Of a stretch of 64,000 nt of DNA, positions 50,023 to 62,138 are shown one piece after another. How positions within the stretch are numbered: position 1 is the stretch's first letter; each line of letters opens with the position of its first letter. This DNA is from Verrucomicrobiota bacterium (GTDB taxonomy: Bacteria > Verrucomicrobiota > Verrucomicrobiia > Opitutales > Seribacteraceae), in assembly GCA_028343845.1 (NCBI GenBank), contig JAOLZO010000010.1, positions 1 to 64,000 of the forward strand, in the 5' to 3' direction. The notes below the pieces were generated by a model that ran no database searches, was not told the origin of the DNA, and saw nothing but the letters and a program-made list of their open reading frames with translations. The position numbers and the translations under genes are program-made.

Positions 50023-51741
50023 GTGAAAGCAGTCATTAAGTCCACCCCTTCCGTTTTCAAGCAAAGGGAAAAACGTAGAAACGCAGCAAGGTTTCTCCGC
50101 TTCGCGTTGGTGCTCTTTTTCTTCGTGGGCATTTACATGTACGTATACCGCCACCTCATGAGCGCGGAAGTGGTCGCTGGGATACAATCGGATAGGCAAG
50201 GACCGGTGAGTTGGGTCGAATCCTTTTACTGGGTCCTCACCACGATGTCGACCCTGGGCTATGGTGACATTGTCTTCAAGGGAGACGCAGGGCGGCTCTT
50301 TGCCATGGGCGTCATGTTTACCGGCATCTTTTATATATTCATCGTTTTGCCCTTTGTCTTCATGCAGTTTCTTTACAAGCCCTTCATGGAGTATCAGACG
50401 GGAGCAAGGGTGGCCCGGAAATTCGAGCACCCCGGAGGCAAACACGTAATTTTAACCCATTACGACTCAATCAGTCATGCACTGATGGAAAAATTGACCC
50501 AATTCGGCTATCCCTTTGTTCTGATCGTCGAAAACCTGAAGGAAGCGCTGAGCCTTCACGACATGGACTTTCCCGTCATGCTAGGAAGCTTGGATGATGC
50601 CGATACCTTTGAGCACGCATCCATCCACAATGCGGCCATGTTGGTGGCGACCGATGACGACATCCGTAATGTCAACATCGCCTTCCGAGCGCGAGACGTA
50701 TCCCCTTCGCTTCCAATCGTTAGTACCTGCAGCCGCGACGCATCGCAGGACATTTTGGATTTGGCCGGCTCCACACACGTCATCAGATCGAGCCAGCAAA
50801 TGGGGAGCTTTCTTGCCAGGCGAATATGCTTCACCGACAATTTCACCCACCTCATAGGCTCCTTCGAGGAAGTGCAAATCGCAGAAGTAAACATTCACGG
50901 AACTCCTTTGGTCGGCCAACACCTCCGGGACACGAACCTACGTGAAGAGTATGGAGTCAATGTGGTAGGAATGTGGGAACGGGGCACTTTCGAGCCGCCT
51001 GAACCAGAAGCCATGCTCAACAATCACACCGTTCTTCTTCTTGCGGGCACCGAAGCAAATTTCGAGAAGTATGACGCCGCTTTCAAGGAATTCGCCCACA
51101 ATACTGCCCCCGTTATCATAATCGGAGCCGGAAGAGTGGGCAGGGAAACGGGAAAATCTCTTGAGGAAATGGGCATACCCTACCGCTTTATCGAAACGGA
51201 CGAGCAAAAGGCCGAAATGGTATCCCACGCAATCGTAGGCGATGCCTCCGACAAGTCCGTATTGGAGAGGGCCGGAATCAACAAATCTCCGGCCGTCGTG
51301 ATCACCAGTCACAACGACGAAAGCAATGTTTACCTTACGATTTACTGCCGTAAATTGCGTCCGGACATTCAGATCGTCACTAGGGCATTCGTCCAGCGCA
51401 ACGTAGAACCTCTGCATCGGGCCGGAGCGGATTTCGTAATTTCCCAAGATCACATGGGCGCGACTTCGATTTTCAACCTATTGAGGCGGGCAAAGATTCT
51501 CATGGTAACCGAAGGCCTGGACATTTTCAGTCAGAAGACCCCGCGAAGCTTGGTCGACACGAAGGTTCAGGATTCCAAAATCCGCGAAAAAACGGGTTGT
51601 AGCATCGTGGCGATCAGAGGCGTGGCGGGGACAGTCATAACCCCATCCCCGGACGACCAGTTCTGCAAGGAAGGCGAGATCATACTGATCGGGGACGAAG
51701 CAGCCGAGAAGGCATTTGAGGAAAAGTTTTGCCACGCATGA
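50023..51741 (+). CDS. Potassium channel with two RCK (TrkA-type) domains
   Basis: A 572-residue inner-membrane protein. Residues 24-44 and 90-118 are the two membrane helices, separated by a pore with the selectivity filter STLGYGD (77-82). Two regulatory RCK units follow. The first (about 140-360) has the fold pattern HVILTHYDSISHALME but lacks the glycine-rich nucleotide loop. The second has IIIGAGRVGRETG (GAGRVG 368-373), VGDASDKSVLERAGI and ITSHNDESNVYLT, and ends in a TrkA_C-like part (SKIREKTGCSIVAIRG). Such channels are gated by nucleotides or ions. The start is GTG 50023 after a GAGAG site. The propeller gene is divergent, 88 bases away. Confidence 0.9.
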   Translation: MKAVIKSTPSVFKQREKRRNAARFLRFALVLFFFVGIYMYVYRHLMSAEVVAGIQSDRQGPVSWVESFYWVLTTMSTLGYGDIVFKGDAGRLFAMGVMFTGIFYIFIVLPFVFMQFLYKPFMEYQTGARVARKFEHPGGKHVILTHYDSISHALMEKLTQFGYPFVLIVENLKEALSLHDMDFPVMLGSLDDADTFEHASIHNAAMLVATDDDIRNVNIAFRARDVSPSLPIVSTCSRDASQDILDLAGSTHVIRSSQQMGSFLARRICFTDNFTHLIGSFEEVQIAEVNIHGTPLVGQHLRDTNLREEYGVNVVGMWERGTFEPPEPEAMLNNHTVLLLAGTEANFEKYDAAFKEFAHNTAPVIIIGAGRVGRETGKSLEEMGIPYRFIETDEQKAEMVSHAIVGDASDKSVLERAGINKSPAVVITSHNDESNVYLTIYCRKLRPDIQIVTRAFVQRNVEPLHRAGADFVISQDHMGATSIFNLLRRAKILMVTEGLDIFSQKTPRSLVDTKVQDSKIREKTGCSIVAIRGVAGTVITPSPDDQFCKEGEIILIGDEAAEKAFEEKFCHA

Positions 51742-51858
51742 TCACTGTTTTTCTTTTGGAAGCACAGGCATATAACTAGATTTCTTTTCTTCGACTGGCA
51801 CCCTCCCTTGGAAACATAGGTTTCATGAAACTTGATTTACTTGCCTCCCCAATATCCG

Positions 51859-53730
51859 ATGAAGCCCTCTCCCTTTAGGCTATACCTTTTCCCCTTGATT
51901 GCATCCTTTCTGATTAGCGGATGCAGCAAGAGGGTCATACCGACCCTTGCCGAAGTGGAGGACTATTCCAAATACAAAGAGCCCTATTATTCAGGGACCA
52001 CCCAGCTTTGGGAGAAAGAATTGGAAGAGTGTCGTAAAACAGGGAAATCCAAGGCTATTATTCTGGATCATGGAGAAAATGCCCTGGCACTCAGGATCAA
52101 CCTTATCCGTTCCGCCCGAAAGAACATAAGAATTCAAACGTTTGACTGGGCATTTGACGAAGTCGGGAAATTTTTGCTCTGGGAACTCGTGCAGGCCAAC
52201 CAAGACCGGGGCATACAAATCGAAATCTTGGTCGACCACATGTTCAGTGACCATGATCCGCGCATAATCAGTTTTCTTTCATCTCACTGCCCGGGCATTG
52301 AAATCAAATACTTCAATCCGAGCGCCAACCGGCTCTCCCCGACCTTGTTGGAAAAACTCGCCAATGCGACCATCGACTTCCACGGACACAACTCCCGGCT
52401 TCACAACAAGCTCTTCGTGGTTGACGATTTGATTGCGATCACCGGAGGTAGAAACGTTTCCAATCGGTATTTCGACCAATCGATAGGTATGAACTACAAA
52501 GACCGGGACGTTTTGCTTATCCTCCCTGAGCAAGGAGAACTGAGGGAACTCCTCGATCTATACTGGCAGGACGTTCATTCCATTCCATCTGTTGAAATGC
52601 TTGAAGTGAGCGAATTCATCGAAGAGATGAAGGTTCCGCTGAAACTGGGAAGAAAGGATTTTTGCCCCTACCCGACTTTCGATGGAATCGGGAAAAAATC
52701 CAGTAACGAACAATGGATCTCGAAAACCTTTCTCAACCAGTCCTGCCAAGTGGATTCAGTGAAATGGATCTTCGACCTTCCCGAAAAAGTAACCCAAGCA
52801 CCCGTGGATTCATCAACAGTTTCGATTGCCTTGACCCAGGCGATCGATTCCGCTCGCTCGGAAGTTGTCATCCAATCCCCCTATTTTGTGCTGAGCGAGG
52901 AGGCTCGGAAGTTGTTCGAATCCACAAGATCAAAGGACCCCGAGGTTCGAGTACTGGTTTCGACCAACAGTTTGGCCGCGACGGACAATTGGCCCACCTA
53001 TGCCGCTCATTATAGGGAAAAGCGAATTTACCTCGAAGACCTAGGCTTGATCATGTGGGAGTTCAAACCTCTCCCCAAGGGCATACCGGACATGATGAGC
53101 TATGCAAAACTGCTTGATCGACTCCCCTTTCCTTCCGAAACCTTCAAGTACGGACAAAGCAAATTTAAAATCGATAAGACCTTGCCTCCGTTAAGCGGAT
53201 CGATCCCTGACAACCGGTCAAAAAACAAGGAGGAAAAGAGAATGAACCGACACTTGAAGACCCCGCCCTACCTGTCGTTGCATGCCAAGTCGATCGTGGT
53301 CGACGGAAACCTCTCTTACATAGGTTCATATAATTTGGATCCCCGTTCGGATTACTACAATACTGAGGTCGGCATCTTGATTGAGGATGAGAAGTTTTCC
53401 GAAAACCTCAGAAAAAGCATCTTGACGGATGCATCCCCTCAAAACAGTTACCTGATCGGGAGCAGAAAGAAAAAGCCGATCCTAAGCGCATTGAACAAAT
53501 TGTTTAACTTGATTTCGGAAAAAATCCCATTTTGGGATCCTTGGCCGATTCGGGCTCACACCTCCTACCGTTTGCGGCAAGGCAAGGACCCCGTATCCGA
53601 GGGCCACCCCCTTTTCTTCAAGAATTGGGAAGCCGTAGGTAATTTCCCTGGGCTAAACCTTTGGGCGAAAAAACAAATTTCCACCCGAATATTCAAAGCC
53701 ACTGGCATGTTCCTGAAACCATTACTCTGA
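51859..53730 (+). CDS. Phospholipase D-family lipoprotein (cardiolipin synthase-like)
   Basis: A 623-residue protein with a lipoprotein signal (PLIASFLISGCSKR, Cys at residue 24), so it should be anchored in a membrane facing the periplasm. Two HKD motifs are present: HNKLFVVDD (from 182) and HAKSIVVDG (from 475), each followed by a GxxN-type element (ITGGRNVSN, YIGSYNLDPRS). These are the two halves of a phospholipase D active site, as in cardiolipin synthases and their periplasmic relatives. IQTFDWAFDEVGKFLL and VVIQSPYFVLSEEAR also fit. ATG 51859 is preferred to TTG 51832 because it places the lipobox normally. Whether it makes or breaks phospholipids cannot be told. Confidence 0.85.
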   Translation: MKPSPFRLYLFPLIASFLISGCSKRVIPTLAEVEDYSKYKEPYYSGTTQLWEKELEECRKTGKSKAIILDHGENALALRINLIRSARKNIRIQTFDWAFDEVGKFLLWELVQANQDRGIQIEILVDHMFSDHDPRIISFLSSHCPGIEIKYFNPSANRLSPTLLEKLANATIDFHGHNSRLHNKLFVVDDLIAITGGRNVSNRYFDQSIGMNYKDRDVLLILPEQGELRELLDLYWQDVHSIPSVEMLEVSEFIEEMKVPLKLGRKDFCPYPTFDGIGKKSSNEQWISKTFLNQSCQVDSVKWIFDLPEKVTQAPVDSSTVSIALTQAIDSARSEVVIQSPYFVLSEEARKLFESTRSKDPEVRVLVSTNSLAATDNWPTYAAHYREKRIYLEDLGLIMWEFKPLPKGIPDMMSYAKLLDRLPFPSETFKYGQSKFKIDKTLPPLSGSIPDNRSKNKEEKRMNRHLKTPPYLSLHAKSIVVDGNLSYIGSYNLDPRSDYYNTEVGILIEDEKFSENLRKSILTDASPQNSYLIGSRKKKPILSALNKLFNLISEKIPFWDPWPIRAHTSYRLRQGKDPVSEGHPLFFKNWEAVGNFPGLNLWAKKQISTRIFKATGMFLKPLL

Positions 53731-53796
53731 TGGATGGACGGATCGGGAATTACTTCCAAGTTGACTACGGGATAATTACGCTTAACCTTATATAAC

Positions 53797-54405
53797 ATGA
53801 AATTTACTTTTTTATCTCTCGCTTTGATATTCGTCTCGTCGTTGGCCTTGGATGCCAAATCCAGACTCGGTGAATATTATCTTGGTTTTGGCTATACCTT
53901 GGTGGACGGAGGAAAGAGTGGTGACATCGAAGGTGGCTTGTTCGACATTAGCGCAAACAGCCTGGCGAGTGACTCAACCGACTTCATCCTGAACTTCAGT
54001 TATGGAGAAGTTGAAACCAACGGAACAGACGACTCTACCTTCAGTATCGGATTGGATTACGTCTACCACTACGACGAATATGTTTTCCAAAATGGAATGT
54101 TCAGGCCCTATGCCGGCTTGGGAATCAGTTACATCAGTGACGATATGGGAGCCAGGCTCGGAGACGACGGTATGACCTGGAGTTTCCTCGCAGGCACTGA
54201 AATCCTTTTTACCGACAATTTTTCCTTCATGTTGGGCGGAAGGTTTATTGGCTTGTGGTCTGATTTCGGAGAAAATGACTTTTATTTGAACACCGGGTTT
54301 TCCTACTGGATTAACGACGTTCACGGAATCGCAATTGAATACAATCGGGCTTTGGACCAAGAGGTTAGTTTCATTGGCCTGAAGTACTTGTATTCCTGGC
54401 AATAG
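53797..54405 (+). CDS. Small outer-membrane beta-barrel protein
   Basis: A 202-residue protein with a signal peptide (MKFTFLSLALIFVSSLALDA) and alternating aromatic and polar strands typical of an eight-stranded barrel: YYLGFGYTLVDG, DFILNFSYGEVET, FSIGLDYVYHYDEY, FRPYAGLGISYIS, WSFLAGTEILFTDNFSFMLGGRF and a final FIGLKYLYSW with an aromatic last residue region. PYAGLGISYI is a common barrel phrase. No substrate can be given. A TTGACT at 53761 and a TATATAAC just before the ATG are promoter-like but spaced too far apart for a confident call. No Shine-Dalgarno site is seen. The C-S lyase gene starts 22 bases later. Confidence 0.7.
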   Translation: MKFTFLSLALIFVSSLALDAKSRLGEYYLGFGYTLVDGGKSGDIEGGLFDISANSLASDSTDFILNFSYGEVETNGTDDSTFSIGLDYVYHYDEYVFQNGMFRPYAGLGISYISDDMGARLGDDGMTWSFLAGTEILFTDNFSFMLGGRFIGLWSDFGENDFYLNTGFSYWINDVHGIAIEYNRALDQEVSFIGLKYLYSWQ

Positions 54406-54427
54406 CGCCCCGCTTAAGGGACCTTTC

Positions 54428-57626
<3,199 letters not shown>

Positions 57627-57635
57627 TCCTTCATA

Positions 57636-57657
57636 TCCGTCCGGCTGTCGGACAGGA
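57636..57657 (+). terminator. Weak hairpin after ligA
   Basis: TCC-GTCCG (636-643 of this kilobase) pairs with CGGAC-A-GGA (649-657) with one bulged base and a five-base loop, ten bases after the ligA stop. There is no T run after it, so termination here is uncertain. Confidence 0.3.
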
Positions 57658-57688
57658 CGAATAGAATTGAGGGTATGCCCGCCTTCCT

Positions 57689-57717
57689 TTAGATTGTTCC
57701 GCTAGCCTGATATACTG
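57689..57717 (+). promoter_or_regulatory. Predicted extended -10 promoter of the riboflavin cluster
   Basis: TTTAGA (57689-57694), a 17-base spacer and TATACT (57712-57717) with a TG extension at 57709-57710 form a sigma70-type promoter. The start of transcription would fall near 57724, only a few bases before ATG 57728. Like the giant gene it has the same TATACT hexamer and almost no leader. There is no room for an FMN riboswitch. Confidence 0.55.
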
Positions 57718-57727
57718 ATCCGCTGAA

Positions 57728-58858
57728 ATGACCAAGTCTGCCAAAATGGGCTTTGACCCAGTTGAGGAAGCCATTGCCGAAATAGCCAATGGCAATATGG
57801 TCATTGTGACTGATGACGAATCCAGGGAGAACGAGGGCGACTTGATCATGGCCGCCTCCAAAGTAACCCCGGAAGCGGTAAACAAAATGATCGTCCATGG
57901 ACGTGGACTCATTTGCGTGCCCTTGCTCAGCAGTCAATTGACCAGGCTAGGCATATCGAGCATGGTTCCCCACAATAGGGAAGCCCAACGTACGGATTTC
58001 ACCGTTTCGGTTGACGCGGCAGAAGGAATTACCACCGGTATAAGCGCCTATGACCGGGCCAGCACGATTCAAATTCTCGCAAACCCCAAGGGTAATCCCG
58101 AACAACTCGTTCAGCCCGGTCACGTCTTTCCCTTGCGGGCCCGTTCCGGAGGAGTGCTCGAACGAGCTGGACATACCGAGGCCGCAGTCGACCTGGCCTC
58201 CCTGGCAGGCTTGCATCCAAGCGGAGTAATTTGTGAAATCCTCAAGGCCGACGGAAGTATGGCCCGTTTGCCCGACCTCAGGAAACTCAAGAAAAAATGG
58301 GGATTGAAGCTGATATCAATAGCTTCTTTGATTCAATACCGGCATCAAAGGGATCAATTGATCGAGAAACTTTCGGAATCCGAGTTCCCTACTGAATTTG
58401 GTCAATTCAAGTTGCATGCGTTCAGAAGCATTCTGGACGGACGTGTTCACTATGCCCTGACAATGGGAAAGATATCCGCCCGTTCATCCACCCTCGTCCG
58501 CGTGCAAACCGCAGACGTTCTTAGTGACGCCCTCGGATTGGAGACCGTCAAAGGCAGACTTAGGTCAGTTGACCAAGCCTTGAAGGCCATTTCAGCAAAA
58601 GGGTCGGGAGCCTTGTTGTATATGGAACCCCGACGGGCCGAGCTTCAAAAAAAAGAACCTTCCTCACCCGAACCTGATGAAACGAATCCCTTGAGCTCCC
58701 CTAAAATGGATTTTCGTGACTACGGAATAGGGGCTCAAGTCCTCGCTGCCCTGGGAATCAAGAAGCTGAGCTTGCTTTCCCGGGACCGCAGAAAAGTGGT
58801 TGGATTGGAAGGATATGGTCTGGAGATTACCGAATACGTACTTTTATCCAAAAAATGA
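57728..58858 (+). CDS. ribB: 3,4-dihydroxy-2-butanone 4-phosphate synthase with a degenerate RibA-like domain
   Basis: A 376-residue two-domain protein. Residues 1-205 form RibB, which converts ribulose 5-phosphate to the four-carbon riboflavin precursor: DDESRENEGDLIMAA, HGRGLICVPL, DFTVSVDA, GITTGISAYDRA and GHTEAAVDLA are intact. Residues 206-376 align with GTP cyclohydrolase II at the ends (TLVRVQTADVLSD, FRDYGIGAQVLAALGIKKL, GYGLEITEYV). The Cys residues of the zinc site and the RQEGRG-type motif are missing, replaced by DALGLETVKGR and YMEPRR. The second domain is therefore probably not a cyclohydrolase, as in RibBX-type proteins, and the cell needs another RibA. It overlaps ribH by four bases (ATGA). 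Confidence 0.92.
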   Translation: MTKSAKMGFDPVEEAIAEIANGNMVIVTDDESRENEGDLIMAASKVTPEAVNKMIVHGRGLICVPLLSSQLTRLGISSMVPHNREAQRTDFTVSVDAAEGITTGISAYDRASTIQILANPKGNPEQLVQPGHVFPLRARSGGVLERAGHTEAAVDLASLAGLHPSGVICEILKADGSMARLPDLRKLKKKWGLKLISIASLIQYRHQRDQLIEKLSESEFPTEFGQFKLHAFRSILDGRVHYALTMGKISARSSTLVRVQTADVLSDALGLETVKGRLRSVDQALKAISAKGSGALLYMEPRRAELQKKEPSSPEPDETNPLSSPKMDFRDYGIGAQVLAALGIKKLSLLSRDRRKVVGLEGYGLEITEYVLLSKK

Positions 58859-59328
58859 GCGACAACCCACCTAGTGAAAACTCCCTCTCTCCCGAAGGCT
58901 TGTCCTTCGGCGTGGTGGCAGCTCGATACAACGAGGAATTGATTGAATCTCTTTTGCAGAAGGTAAGTTCCTGTCTTTGTGAAAACGGACAACCGGCAGA
59001 GTTGCTGATCGAACGGGTCCCGGGATCCCATGAAATCCCTTCCGCTCTTCACCTCATGCTTAATGCGAGGACTTTTTCCTGCATGATCGGCCTGGGGGTC
59101 GTCATCAAAGGCGCAACTTCCCACCATCACTTAGTTGCCGAATCGGCAGGAAATGCGATTCAATCACTGGTATCGAGGCACGGCGTGCCCATTATCAATG
59201 GGATTGTCGTAACCGATGACCGGGATTCGGCAAACGAACGAATAAACGGCGAATTGAACAGGGGAAGGGAATTCGCCCAAGCCGCCCTGGAAATGGCCCA
59301 CTTACACGACAAATGGACGAAGACTTGA
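58855..59328 (+). CDS. ribH: 6,7-dimethyl-8-ribityllumazine synthase
   Basis: A 157-residue lumazine synthase, which joins the RibB product with the pyrimidine to form the direct precursor of riboflavin. FGVVAARYNEELIESLL holds the substrate-binding aromatic region. RVPGSHEIPSALH, GLGVVIKGATSHHHLVAE (with the catalytic His) and PIINGIVVTDDRDSANER are the family motifs. The usual Glu and Phe of VPGAFEIP are Gly-Ser-His-Glu here, a modest variation. The start ATG overlaps the ribB stop, and the 3' end overlaps nusB by 16 bases, so the three genes are translationally linked. Confidence 0.93.
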   Translation: MSDNPPSENSLSPEGLSFGVVAARYNEELIESLLQKVSSCLCENGQPAELLIERVPGSHEIPSALHLMLNARTFSCMIGLGVVIKGATSHHHLVAESAGNAIQSLVSRHGVPIINGIVVTDDRDSANERINGELNRGREFAQAALEMAHLHDKWTKT

Positions 59329-59774
59329 TAACCAATCCGAACTGGAGTCAAAGAAGACAGAACCGGGCAACCGCCTTCCGGTTCATTTTCCAGTGGGAAA
59401 TGAACCCGCCCGAGGACGTTAATGCGGAATTTTCCGAATTGCTTGGCAGGCTTGGTCAGGACGAGGAATATTTCTCCTTTGCCATCGAATTGGTTGATGG
59501 AGTCATTGAAAAAATTGAGGTCATCGACTCCATCATCCGAGAACTCGTGACCAATTGGGAATTCTCCCGGATCGCAAAAGCCGACTTGGCGTTGCTGAGG
59601 GTTGCCCTCTACGAAATCAAATACCGCCTGGATGTTCCACCCATCGTGATTATCGACGAGACCCTTGAGATCAGCAAAGAGTTCTCCAGTGAGAATTCAC
59701 GCAAATTCCTCAACGGCGTTCTCGACAAAGCGCTCTCGATGATGCCCAGACCGGCCCGGAAGCCCGCGATCTGA
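59313..59774 (+). CDS. nusB: Transcription antitermination factor NusB
   Basis: A 153-residue all-helical NusB, which with NusE binds boxA RNA to prevent early termination in rRNA operons. RRQNRATAFRFIFQWEMNP is the N-terminal RNA-binding pattern (family form R-x-x-A-x-x-x-L-Y). IIRELVTNWEFSRIAKADLALLRVALYEIKY and IIDETLEISKEFSSENSRKFLNGVLDKAL are the conserved helices. ribH-nusB adjacency is a classic gene order. It ends nine bases before the convergent ugd. Confidence 0.95.
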   Translation: MDEDLITNPNWSQRRQNRATAFRFIFQWEMNPPEDVNAEFSELLGRLGQDEEYFSFAIELVDGVIEKIEVIDSIIRELVTNWEFSRIAKADLALLRVALYEIKYRLDVPPIVIIDETLEISKEFSSENSRKFLNGVLDKALSMMPRPARKPAI

Positions 59775-59783
59775 GATCCGAGA

Positions 59784-61151
59784 CTATCTCTTGCCTATGG
59801 CAAAGGTGCGGAAACCGATTTCCTTGAGTTTCGCCAAATCGAGCAAATTCCGACCGTCAAACAAGTAAGCCGGCTTCGTCATTTGCTCGAAAACCTTAGC
59901 AAAGTCGATCTGCTTGAATTCGTCCCACTCCGTCAACAAGGCGATTGCATGAGTCCCCTCGCATGCTTCCTGGGCACTTCCGCAAAAGGCAACCCTCCCT
60001 GCTTCCTCGGAGCCTTCCTTCAAGTTTAGGGATGAAAGAATGGAATCGGCCTTTACCTTCGGGTCGTAAATGCGCAGGGATGCCTTTTCCTCAAGAAGTC
60101 TTTGGCAAACTGCAATGGCCGGGGATTCACGGACGTCATTGGTATCCTTTTTGAAAGCGTATCCCAAGATGGCAATCTTCTTGCCCGAAACCGTATTGAA
60201 CATCGCATCAAGCATCCTGCCCACGAAGCGTTCCTTTTGATAGTCGTTCATCCGGACGACTTGCTCCCAGTAGGACGCCACCTCAGGAAGACCGAAGTGA
60301 CTGCACAGGTAGGATAAGTTAAGAATGTCCTTTTGAAAACACGAGCCCCCAAAACCAACCGAGCTTTTGAGGAATTTCGGACCGATTCTGGAATCAGTCC
60401 CGATGGCATTGGCCACCTCGTCCACATCCGCCTCGGTCGCCTCGCAAAGGGCCGAAATCGCATTTATGCTCGATATGCGCTGAGCCAAAAATGCATTGGC
60501 AGTAAGTTTGGAAAGTTCGGATGACCAAAGGTTCGTGGTAATGATGCTCTCCTGCTCAACCCAATGAGCATAAATTCCGGCCACCGTATCAACCGCCCGT
60601 CTTCCCTCTTCATCGGTATCGCCTCCGATAAGAACCCGGTCGGGAGCAGCCAAATCCTCCATCGCCGTGCCCTCGGCAAGAAATTCCGGGTTGGATATCA
60701 CCTGATAGGAATGACCATTCGGGGACTCGCCGAGGATTTCCTTGACCATTTGAGCGGTGCGTACCGGAACGGTCGACTTCTCGACAACGATCTTGTCCCC
60801 TCCGCCCACTTCTGCAATCCGGCGGGCGCAGGCATCGACGTATCGCAAATCAGCAGCCTGACCCGCTCCGGCGCCATAGTCCTTGGTGGGCGTATTGACG
60901 CTAATGAAAATGACCTCCGAATCTCTCAGGTTGTCATCGATTTCAGTGGAGAAGAAAAGATTCCTGCCCCGGGCCTCCTGAACGATCTCGAGCAAACCGG
61001 GTTCGTAAATGGGTAATTCGTCGGAGTTCCACGCTTGAATGCGTTCCTCGTTCAGGTCTACCACGGAAACCGTAATCTCCGGGCATTTTTGGGCAATCAT
61101 CGCCATGGTAGGACCGCCTACGTAGCCAGCTCCTATGCAACAAATTTTCAT
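59784..61151 (-). CDS. ugd: UDP-glucose 6-dehydrogenase
   Basis: A 455-residue NAD-dependent enzyme that oxidises UDP-glucose to UDP-glucuronate for exopolysaccharide and surface sugars. The N-terminal Rossmann motif is [30 protein letters not shown] binds the ribose, and [10 protein letters not shown] and [11 protein letters not shown] follow. The active-site Cys is in [14 protein letters not shown], and [19 protein letters not shown] is the C-terminal UDP-binding region. The length and GGPTMAMIA text are closer to the animal-type branch than to the shorter bacterial Ugd. It is divergent from the hydrolase gene. No Shine-Dalgarno site is evident before ATG 61151. Confidence 0.95.
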   Translation of the reverse strand: MKICCIGAGYVGGPTMAMIAQKCPEITVSVVDLNEERIQAWNSDELPIYEPGLLEIVQEARGRNLFFSTEIDDNLRDSEVIFISVNTPTKDYGAGAGQAADLRYVDACARRIAEVGGGDKIVVEKSTVPVRTAQMVKEILGESPNGHSYQVISNPEFLAEGTAMEDLAAPDRVLIGGDTDEEGRRAVDTVAGIYAHWVEQESIITTNLWSSELSKLTANAFLAQRISSINAISALCEATEADVDEVANAIGTDSRIGPKFLKSSVGFGGSCFQKDILNLSYLCSHFGLPEVASYWEQVVRMNDYQKERFVGRMLDAMFNTVSGKKIAILGYAFKKDTNDVRESPAIAVCQRLLEEKASLRIYDPKVKADSILSSLNLKEGSEEAGRVAFCGSAQEACEGTHAIALLTEWDEFKQIDFAKVFEQMTKPAYLFDGRNLLDLAKLKEIGFRTFAIGKR

Positions 61152-61231
61152 AGAAAGACAATCTTAGTGTGAAATTTTGTTTCTTGCGATTCCATAATGA
61201 GGTAGTCCATATATGCGAATTACTATTCCCC

Positions 61232-62050
61232 ATGCCAGATTTTCAACAATTCATGCAAGTCCCGTGGCTAAGGTTGCTACTGCTCTTTGGCTGCATCTAC
61301 CTCGTCTTCTGCGCCCTAGCCGCCATCTATGCCGAAAAGATTCTCTTTCCAGCACCCATGCCTCCGGCTTGCGTGGCCGAACAAATTGATTTTTTCGTTA
61401 CCACTGAATCAGGGAACAAAATTGCCTGCGTACGGAGAAGCCCGGATCAGGAAACCAATGGACCGGTCATCCTCTACAGCCATGGCAACGGTGAGGATTT
61501 GGGCCATCTCATGGCATTCTTGGAAGAAACAAGCGAAAAGGGATTCGAGATTATCGCCTACGATTACCCCGGATACGGGCTTAGCGAAGGAAAACCCAGC
61601 GAATCCGGATGCTACGAAGCGATTGACGCGACCTACCGGCATTTGATCGACGAGTTAAAGATCGATTCCTCCCGGATCATCCTCTGGGGAAGATCTCTCG
61701 GATCCGGCCCATCCTGCTACCTGGCTTCACGCTCCGAGGTAGGAGGCCTTATCCTGGAAACTCCATTCCTTTCCGCCTTTCGCACCGTAACCGAGATTCC
61801 CGTTCTTCCCTGGGATCGTTTTCGAAACATGGAAAGACTAGACGATATCCATTGCCCCTCCCTGGTCATTCACGGTGAAATGGATGAAGTCGTTCCCTTT
61901 AGGCATGGCAAAAAGCTGTATCAAGGACTGCCCGAGCCAAAAACCTTTCTCGAAATCGGAAATGCCTCGCATAACGATTTCCGCGAAATCGGAGGTTCGA
62001 GATACGAATCTGCCATACGTGACTTTCTCGGCCAATTCATTCAAGATTGA
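61232..62050 (+). CDS. Membrane-anchored alpha/beta hydrolase (BEM46/ABHD13-like)
   Basis: About 272 residues from ATG 61232. An N-terminal hydrophobic helix (LRLLLLFGCIYLVFCALAAI) anchors it. The hydrolase has an oxyanion motif ILYSHGNGEDLG, YDYPGYGLSEG, the nucleophile elbow GRSLGSG with Ser155, Asp in HGEMDEVVPF and His in NASHNDF, so the catalytic triad is complete. The pattern fits the BEM46/ABHD13 or YfhR-like group of serine hydrolases with unknown substrates. GTG 61169 is an alternative start, but it adds 21 residues before the helix. A TTGCGA/CATATA promoter-like pair lies at 61184-61213, which favours 61232. Confidence 0.8.
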   Translation: MPDFQQFMQVPWLRLLLLFGCIYLVFCALAAIYAEKILFPAPMPPACVAEQIDFFVTTESGNKIACVRRSPDQETNGPVILYSHGNGEDLGHLMAFLEETSEKGFEIIAYDYPGYGLSEGKPSESGCYEAIDATYRHLIDELKIDSSRIILWGRSLGSGPSCYLASRSEVGGLILETPFLSAFRTVTEIPVLPWDRFRNMERLDDIHCPSLVIHGEMDEVVPFRHGKKLYQGLPEPKTFLEIGNASHNDFREIGGSRYESAIRDFLGQFIQD

Positions 62051-62138
62051 TATTCCTCTATTTTCCTGATATTGAACGAATTCAATTTTGGTGAGTCCAA
62101 TATAACGGACGGATAAAATTTGGTGTGGAGAATATAAA

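Noticed and set aside
51825-51881. 18-residue leader peptide before the phospholipase D-like gene
   Set aside because: The frame MKLDLLASPISDEALSL has no ribosome site, no amino-acid bias for attenuation and no terminator structure after it.
57627-57727. FMN riboswitch before ribB
   Set aside because: The gap is only 101 bases, the predicted transcript start is a few bases before the ATG, and none of the conserved RFN-element text is seen.
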